From the NCBI GenBank assembly GCA_964607515.1, contig CAZSKU010000008.1:21190-85189 (forward strand): 64,000 nucleotides of DNA. Direction: 5' to 3'. This document shows positions 59,728-64,000 of the stretch, piece after piece. Positions within the stretch are counted from its first letter, which is position 1. The number at the start of each line of letters is the position of its first letter. This stretch comes from UBA6080 sp964607515 (GTDB lineage: Bacteria; Fermentibacterota; Fermentibacteria; Fermentibacterales; JCC-6). A program made the position numbers and the translations under genes. The notes beneath the pieces are model-generated. The model saw nothing but the letters and a program-made list of their open reading frames with translations. It made no database searches and was not told the DNA's origin.

Positions 59728-60945
59728 TCAGTCGGAACCGTTTTTCCACTGGCCTGAAGGCTCGGCCAACCGCCCTGCGAAAAGGATGCTTCCGGTTCGT
59801 TTTTCGAGAATCAGAAACAGAAAGGGATGATCCGCGCGAAACACGGGCGGTCCGGCGGGAACGAATCTTGCAGCCATGACGCCGGCGGTTGCCGCAGCCG
59901 CTTCGGTCCCCTCCTCGTTCGATTCAACAAAGGCTTCATGAATCGCCGCGCCGATGTACAGCCAGTCGGGACGGCCGTCCATGCCTGAGAAGTCGGCCTT
60001 GCGGTCGCTGAAAGCGTCTATCATGCCCATGGATACAAGAGCGTCTTTCAGCCCGAACCTGCAGGTCGCCCGGAACCTGGGCAGGAACACCAGCACTTCC
60101 TTCTCCTGAAGAGCCTTCAGCCATTTCGAAAGACCGTCGGCCGACAAATCTCTCTCCAATTCCCGAAGGCCGTCGGCCCGCTTCGGAAGCAGAACGACCA
60201 TCGATAAATCGCCGCCCACGTAGGGGAGATCCAGGATGTCCATTCGAGGAAGACTCGCATAGCCGCATTTCAGTCTCCGGGTCATCATGGGCACGTGGAC
60301 AATCTTCTCAGGTAACACATGAAAAGGCTCAAGCATCGTGTCGCCGACATCGAACCGGCTCGCCCAGCTTCCCTTGAAGCAGACCGCATTCACCAGTACA
60401 AGGCGTGTGAGCGGCGAAAGATCGGCGGGCTGGAGCAACCCCGATATCCTTCCCCCGGTTCCGTTCTCCACCCAGCGGTTGATCGTCAGCCGCGCAGATT
60501 CGCAGGCGCCGCTGTAGTCCACGGGGGTGACGGGAACCCCGTAGTGCCGCCTGACAAGAGTGAGATAGCCTTCGAGAAACGGACAGCCCTCCTGCGGCCA
60601 GAGCGAGTTCGCCACTCGCAGCAGGATGCCGCTTCGTTCCAGGGCATTCAGCCGGTTTCCCAGTTCTTCGAAGGCCGGATGCATCTCGGACCGGCCGAGG
60701 GAGTAATGAAGCGCTGCGGCCATCTGCTTCTCCGTGTTCCCCCGCGCCCCCGCGTAGACCATGCCCAGGGCCGCGGAGATGCCGAAAGGCGAGAAGACGA
60801 TGTTCCCCGCCTCCCGCGAGAGTCTGTCGAACAGACTCAGAGCGAATGCGGCGTTGTCCCGCGCCAGGGTAGCTACATTCACCTGATCACCCGCCGCAGA
60901 TGAACAGCACATCATGGAAACCCCATTTTCGGAAAACGGCTGCAT
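59728..60945 (-). CDS. Serpin-family serine protease inhibitor
   Basis: A 405-residue serpin with full-length fold: NIVFSPFGISAALGMVYAGA near 47, VNAVCFKGSWASRFD near 187, and the hinge EEGTEAAAAT at 344-353, an ideal inhibitory hinge. Counting P17 from the first Glu puts P1 at Arg360, followed by Phe-Val-Pro, so trypsin-like proteases are the predicted targets. The C-terminal FRADHPFLFLILEKRTGSIL is intact. The ATG at 60945 has AAGGAGG upstream. No clear signal peptide is seen, so it may act inside the cell. Some cysteines near the N-terminus (MMCCSS) are odd. Confidence 0.93.
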   Translation of the reverse strand: MQPFSENGVSMMCCSSAAGDQVNVATLARDNAAFALSLFDRLSREAGNIVFSPFGISAALGMVYAGARGNTEKQMAAALHYSLGRSEMHPAFEELGNRLNALERSGILLRVANSLWPQEGCPFLEGYLTLVRRHYGVPVTPVDYSGACESARLTINRWVENGTGGRISGLLQPADLSPLTRLVLVNAVCFKGSWASRFDVGDTMLEPFHVLPEKIVHVPMMTRRLKCGYASLPRMDILDLPYVGGDLSMVVLLPKRADGLRELERDLSADGLSKWLKALQEKEVLVFLPRFRATCRFGLKDALVSMGMIDAFSDRKADFSGMDGRPDWLYIGAAIHEAFVESNEEGTEAAAATAGVMAARFVPAGPPVFRADHPFLFLILEKRTGSILFAGRLAEPSGQWKNGSD

Positions 60946-61070
60946 GATCCGCCTCCTTGCGGACTATCGGTTCAGACGTGCACAGCCGCGTCACTGAGCA
61001 CAGCCGTATCGGCCGGGCGCAGCAGCGCCGGACTGGCTTCAGGGTTCTCCGGCAGGTGGCGGATCCTGCT

Positions 61071-61343
61071 TCAGTACAGCAGCCCGCAGTGAATGCATCT
61101 CTTTCGCAGGGGGAACACCTGCAAAGGCTCCCCCAGAGGATACCTGCCGCCGCAGTTGGGGCATCTGAACTTCATGAACCCCCGCTGAACGGAAAGACCT
61201 GCGATGAACAGCCCCACCGCCACCGCCGCCTCCTGAACCAGGCTCAACTTCTCCAGATCCAGGAATAGCCACACCACTATGGACAGACAGATGAGCCACA
61301 GAAGGAACCTCAGCCTCTTCAGCCGTGCCGTTTCCCGCCTCAT
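61071..61343 (-). CDS. Small membrane protein with zinc-ribbon-like C-terminus
   Basis: The 90-residue protein has two hydrophobic segments (FLLWLICLSIVVWLF, residues about 13-27, and AAVAVGLFIAGLSV) and a C-terminal motif FRCPNCGGRYPLG...RCIHCGLLY, a four-cysteine ribbon. I chose ATG 61343 because GGATGATGAG precedes it. Function is unknown; it could be a small membrane-tethered metal-binding protein. Confidence 0.6.
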   Translation of the reverse strand: MRRETARLKRLRFLLWLICLSIVVWLFLDLEKLSLVQEAAVAVGLFIAGLSVQRGFMKFRCPNCGGRYPLGEPLQVFPLRKRCIHCGLLY

Positions 61344-61451
61344 CTCATCATCCACGCCCGTTCCATCCCGCCTACAATCCGATACCGAGGGCGGCTGTCC
61401 GCCGATTCGTATCAGCCTCAGTCCGGATTCACCCGAAACCATGCCGGGCAA

Positions 61452-61731
61452 CCCGATGAATAATGCTTCTTCCGGCTCAAGTCGCGATTTCCTTCACGCT
61501 TGTGCTTCTTGAGATCCGAGGACCACGGTCCATTCCACCGACGATGCATTCACGAACATGAAAAGCTGAACACCGGGATGGCAACCGTTCACCCATCACC
61601 ACCCGTCTGGACCGTTTCCATGGGCCTAAGGCTTCCCCGGCAGTGTCCATCCTGCGGCCCTTCCCCGGGAAGGGCACCGCTCTGCCGGCGCAAAACCAAG
61701 CCCGGTTTCCGCGGGAACATAGCTGCCGCGC
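61452..61731. other. Region with no convincing gene
   Basis: This 280-base gap between the zinc-ribbon gene and the OmpW-like gene has short open frames on both strands (for example 61477-61677 and 61500-61823), but they lack a ribosome binding site and recognisable sequence. I see no RNA gene, repeat or clear promoter. Confidence 0.5.
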
Positions 61732-62361
61732 CTAGAAACGAAACCCAGCCCCGGCGCCCAGCACCATCGGGTCGATCAGTATTTCGGCGAAACTCTCTCC
61801 GCCATTCTCGATGTCCGCGGTGAAGGAATGCCATCGAAGATCAAGGTTCAGGACCGCGGAGGGACCAAGGTCTTGATCCAGACCGAGCTGCACCGCCGGG
61901 CCCAGGTGCGTTCCAACATCCATACTGTCCAGCAGCCCGCTCTTCTCCCAGGTGAAGGATACGGCTGCGCCGATACCAAGGTAGGGATGCAGGCTTCCGG
62001 GCAGGTCCGGACGGTATTGCACTGTCGCCGTGAGCGGGAGCACTTCAATGGAGCCGAGACGTTCGGCGGGACCGGATGAAACCTCGCGGTCGATTTCGCG
62101 GGACTCGGTTCTCAGACAGACCTCCGCGGCAAATGCCCCGGAAAAACCTCGTGTGACGCCGGCCTCCAGAGCCAGGCCGCTGTAAGCAATGAAGCCTGCT
62201 GGATCGGAGTCGTGGGAATTGCCCGAAAGCACGGCGCGGGTACGGAAAATCCACGGGCTTCTCTCGGGATCCCGGGCATAGCCGTCGCTGGAAACGAAAA
62301 ATAGAGTGACGGCCATGAAGGCGGCCATACTAGTGCGCTTCGCAAACGTGACAAGCGGCAT
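61732..62361 (-). CDS. OmpW-like outer-membrane beta-barrel protein
   Basis: The 209-residue protein has a signal peptide (about residues 1-27, ending SSDGYA) and short amphipathic strands ending in phenylalanine (GAGFRF), as expected for an outer-membrane barrel. VLPLTATVQYRPDLPGSLHPYLG is the OmpW-type segment. ATG 62361 has GGGAGG five bases upstream. The substrate is unknown. Codon and GC content drop here relative to most of the window. Confidence 0.8.
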   Translation of the reverse strand: MPLVTFAKRTSMAAFMAVTLFFVSSDGYARDPERSPWIFRTRAVLSGNSHDSDPAGFIAYSGLALEAGVTRGFSGAFAAEVCLRTESREIDREVSSGPAERLGSIEVLPLTATVQYRPDLPGSLHPYLGIGAAVSFTWEKSGLLDSMDVGTHLGPAVQLGLDQDLGPSAVLNLDLRWHSFTADIENGGESFAEILIDPMVLGAGAGFRF

Positions 62362-62517
62362 GCAGACCTCCCAACCGGTTATTGGCAACCTTTCGGCAGT
62401 TGTACCGAGAAACGCATTCTGCTTCTCGCTGAAATACTTCAGGCTTCGTTGAATCCTCCAGGTGGGATGACCCCAGAATCTTGATGTGTCAATTCTCAGG
62501 GAGAAAGGTCATCACCT

Positions 62518-62781
62518 TCATTCGTAGTGAGTCCACATACGCAGAACCTTGACGATTCCCTGCTCCTGCAGCACCTGGTAAACCAACCTGTGTCGAATGT
62601 TGGTCCTCCGGGAACAGGCACCGGCTAGATCGCCAATCAGCTTCTCAAAGGGGGGTGGCACTCGAAATGGATCCTCCGAGAGAAGTTGGAGTAGGGTCTC
62701 CGCTATATCTTTAAGGCCAGAGTTGGCAAGCTTCTTCGCATCTCTTCTTGCCTGGCTGGTGAACACGACCTTCCATGTCAC
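62518..62781 (-). CDS. YoeB/Txe-family toxin
   Basis: An 87-residue mRNA-cleaving toxin: MTWKVVFTSQARRDAKKLAN at the start, GDLAGACSRRTNIRHRLVYQV near 50 and the C-terminal MWTHYE. The pattern of basic residues and the final His-Tyr match YoeB. It overlaps the antitoxin gene by four bases. Confidence 0.9.
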   Translation of the reverse strand: MTWKVVFTSQARRDAKKLANSGLKDIAETLLQLLSEDPFRVPPPFEKLIGDLAGACSRRTNIRHRLVYQVLQEQGIVKVLRMWTHYE

Positions 62782-63020
62782 CAGTCAAGCTCCTTATCGC
62801 ACTCATCGACCGGGGTGGCCATGCCCTCCAGTATAGACTCCCGCATGCCGGGTATGCTGGTTAGGTAAAGTGTCTCCTGAATGGCCCTCCAGTCATTCTC
62901 GCCTATAAGGATTGCCGAGTTTCGCTTGCCGGCGATCTGCACAGGTTCATGAGACTGAGCAACCTCATCCAGGAGCTTGTACAGGCTCTTCCTTGCTTCC
63001 GTGACGGTTATGTATGTCAT
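62778..63020 (-). CDS. YefM/Phd-family antitoxin
   Basis: The 80-residue protein begins MTYITVTEARKSLYKLLDEV, the YefM/Phd dimerisation and DNA-binding region, and has RNSAILIGENDWRAIQETLYL near 33-53. It neutralises the YoeB-like toxin encoded next. The ATG at 63020 has GGAGG upstream. A perfect inverted repeat over the predicted promoter is the likely autoregulatory operator. Confidence 0.9.
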   Translation of the reverse strand: MTYITVTEARKSLYKLLDEVAQSHEPVQIAGKRNSAILIGENDWRAIQETLYLTSIPGMRESILEGMATPVDECDKELDW

Positions 63021-63033
63021 TCCGCACCTCCAT

Positions 63034-63070
63034 ACGTACGGAATATCGTACGTCATCTGTGCCTCGTCAA
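63034..63070 (-). promoter_or_regulatory. yefM-yoeB promoter and inverted-repeat operator
   Basis: On the minus strand TTGACG (63070-63065), a 17-base spacer and GATATT (63047-63042) form the promoter. The perfect repeat ACGTACG-N6-CGTACGT (63034-63053) overlaps the -10 box, so antitoxin binding would block transcription. Confidence 0.8.
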
Positions 63071-63110
63071 TCCGGTGAACACTAAGGCTCATGGGATTGC
63101 ACTCACATCA

Positions 63111-63153
63111 GTCTATGCCCTGCTGCAATGCCGTTGCAGCCGCTTGTTGTGCT
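63111..63153 (+). repeat. Hairpin element B next to yafQ
   Basis: GTCTA...GTTGTGCT flank an inner stem GCTGCAA-N5-TTGCAGC (63122-63140). The element abuts the yafQ stop codon. Element A (63749-63798) has the same ends in the opposite orientation. It could also serve as the yafQ terminator. Confidence 0.35.
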
Positions 63154-63426
63154 CTATTCAGAGAATAACTCCGAGTGCGATCCAATTCTCTCGAAGATTA
63201 TCCTATCTTCTTCCTGCTTGTAGATCAGCAACCAATCGGACTCGACATGGCATTCCCTTCGGCCTTCGAAGTTGCCAACGAGCTTGTGGTCCCTGAAGAT
63301 CGGATCCAGTTCGCTCCCTGACAGAAGCTCACGTGCAATGAGCTTGAACTGCTCTGTGTTCCGGTTCTGTCTTTGCCCTCGTTTCATGTCCTTCTTGAAC
63401 TGATTCGTATAGACCGGCTGATACAT
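63154..63426 (-). CDS. YafQ/RelE-superfamily toxin
   Basis: A 90-residue RelE-superfamily ribonuclease of the YafQ type: MYQPVYTNQFKKDMKRGQR, LDPIFRDHKLVGNFEGRREC near 42 and DWLLIYKQEEDRIIFERIGSH near 64. Helix-strand order and the H-x-E-x-x-W-L-L core agree with YafQ. Its start overlaps the DinJ-like antitoxin stop by one base. Confidence 0.88.
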   Translation of the reverse strand: MYQPVYTNQFKKDMKRGQRQNRNTEQFKLIARELLSGSELDPIFRDHKLVGNFEGRRECHVESDWLLIYKQEEDRIIFERIGSHSELFSE

Positions 63427-63686
63427 CAGATGCCGAGCTTGTTGAACATGTCATCAGCATCCTCGCAGAGGATCAGGTCCTTCCCGGAATCTGTCTTCTC
63501 CATTGTTGTTCTGGTTGTCTCTGAAGGGATCGCGATACTGAATGGCATTCCGTTGTTCAGCTCGATCTGGCGATAGAACATGGTGATGGCCTGAGATGTA
63601 TTGAGTCCAATGCGATGCAGTATCTTTTCTGCCTTGTCCTTCAGATCCGGTTCAAGTCTCGCCCTGACCGTCGCGGCCTTGCTCAT
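63426..63686 (-). CDS. RelB/DinJ-family antitoxin
   Basis: The 86-residue protein has the ribbon-helix-helix start AATVRARLEPDLKDKAEKIL and GLNTSQAITMFYRQIELN, diagnostic of DinJ, and a C-terminal tail that would wrap the toxin. The ATG at 63686 follows AAAGGAGG. Its promoter overlaps an inverted repeat. Confidence 0.9.
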   Translation of the reverse strand: MSKAATVRARLEPDLKDKAEKILHRIGLNTSQAITMFYRQIELNNGMPFSIAIPSETTRTTMEKTDSGKDLILCEDADDMFNKLGI

Positions 63687-63706
63687 GATTGCCTCCTTTC
63701 GATTCG

Positions 63707-63735
63707 AATGTAGCTCATTTGGGCTACATGGTCAA
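63707..63735 (-). promoter_or_regulatory. dinJ-yafQ promoter and operator
   Basis: On the minus strand TTGACC (63735-63730), a 17-base spacer and TACATT (63712-63707) form the promoter. The inverted repeat ATGTAGC-N8-GCTACAT (63708-63729) fills the spacer and -10 region, the usual position for antitoxin binding. Confidence 0.8.
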
Positions 63736-63748
63736 GAGACTTTCCTGA

Positions 63749-63798
63749 AGCACAACGTCCAGCATCAGCAGCAAGCCTGCTGTATGCTGTTGTTAGAC
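63749..63798 (-). repeat. Hairpin element A, attC-like, downstream of doc
   Basis: On the minus strand the sequence starts GTCTAAC and ends GTTGTGCT, with an imperfect stem CAGCATxCAGCAG / CTGCTGATGCTG that leaves one unpaired base. GTCTAAC matches the RYYYAAC box of integron attC sites; the far end matches GTTRRRY except one base. At about 50 bases it is shorter than known attC sites. Confidence 0.3.
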
Positions 63799-63842
63799 AG
63801 CATCTACTCCCTTGAATGCGGATTCTACCTTCTCGACCAGCA

Positions 63843-64000
63843 TCAGCGTTTGCGCACGCGCTTAACGTAGAAGTCTATGACTTCTGGCTTGCCTGTCGCT
63901 CCGCTTGCCACAGCAAGTGTAAGCTCAACGATCTCGTCGTCGGTTGCCTCCAACTGCAACCCATTGGCCCGCAGAAAGACCTCAGCAACTGCCACCGCAA
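63843..64000 (-). CDS. Doc-family toxin, C-terminal part (cut by window end)
   Basis: The last 51 codons of a minus-strand gene encode VFLRANGLQLEATDDEIVEL and LAVASGATGKPEVIDFYVKR, the C-terminal helices of Doc (Fic-fold) toxins. The usual partner, a Phd antitoxin, would lie beyond 64000. Only the end is visible, so whether the gene is intact cannot be judged. Confidence 0.7.
   Translation of the reverse strand, partial: AVAVAEVFLRANGLQLEATDDEIVELTLAVASGATGKPEVIDFYVKRVRKR

Noticed and set aside
61477..61823. Short open frames between the zinc-ribbon and OmpW-like genes
   Set aside because: No ribosome binding site, no recognisable motif and conflicting frames on both strands.
1..64000. CRISPR arrays, insertion sequences, rRNA or tRNA genes
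   Set aside because: I saw no regularly spaced repeats, transposase genes or convincing structural RNA genes in the gaps, all of which are short.

Overview
The window is GC-rich, almost fully coding DNA from an uncultured-looking Gram-negative (diderm) anaerobe. Lipopolysaccharide-type genes (heptose kinase and adenylyltransferase, an LptD-like protein, an OmpW-like barrel), a complete Rnf complex, [FeFe]-hydrogenase maturases, a membrane pyrophosphatase and an indolepyruvate:ferredoxin oxidoreductase point to a fermentative, ferredoxin-centred life style. An exported ferredoxin whose tail resembles a type IX secretion (T9SS) sorting domain fits the FCB superphylum, perhaps a Fermentibacteria-like lineage; this placement is inference, as no rRNA marker is present. 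GTG and TTG starts and 4-base stop/start overlaps are very common.

Layout. 1-12159 (mostly minus): a truncated exported protein, two UDP-sugar dehydrogenases, selB, selA, rnfBAEGDC, a low-molecular-weight phosphatase/arsenate-reductase-like gene and a 37-residue lysine-rich protein not seen in ordinary gene calls. 12313-16341 (plus): exported ferredoxin, UPF0316 membrane protein, then an ArsR-controlled operon of permease, two thioredoxin-like proteins and a CcdA-like protein with a clear promoter/operator. 16338-25925 (minus): mgtE, DUF454, ferritin-like protein, FAD oxidoreductase, asparagine synthetase, glycosyltransferase, DUF378, iorB, iorA. 26070-27296 (plus): cation/proton antiporter. 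27286-43330 (minus): DUF1846, lipoprotein, 5'-nucleotidase, diiron protein, hydE, hydF, aspartase, hydG, RsmB-like, NifU-like, H+/Na+-pyrophosphatase, membrane glycosyltransferase, rfaE2, rfaE1. 43404-55210 (plus): DUF3467, YbbR-like, unknown protein, RNA polymerase omega, a duplicated SurA-like lipoprotein, an LpoA-like lipoprotein, ROK kinase, LptD-like, HU, glycosyltransferase, polyprenyl glycosylphosphotransferase. 55204-59636: phosphorylase-like protein (minus), then thioredoxin, thioredoxin reductase, glutaredoxin-like protein and an exported unknown (plus). 59728-64000 (minus): serpin, zinc-ribbon membrane protein, OmpW-like protein and three toxin-antitoxin loci, the last cut by the window end.

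How it fits together. Reduced ferredoxin from 2-oxoacid oxidation (IorAB) could feed Rnf, which builds an ion gradient shared with the pyrophosphatase and antiporter, or an [FeFe]-hydrogenase whose maturation genes are here but whose structural gene is not. SelA/SelB co-run with Rnf predicts selenoproteins elsewhere. The ArsR operon looks like a metal(loid)-responsive export and trans-membrane thiol-redox unit. Envelope genes cover O-glycan/exopolysaccharide precursor synthesis, LPS core and outer-membrane assembly. The most unusual items are the exported ferredoxin with a sorting-like tail, the tiny histone-H1-like protein, a serpin with a predicted Arg P1 residue, the structured mgtE leader, and the toxin-antitoxin array with paired hairpin elements.
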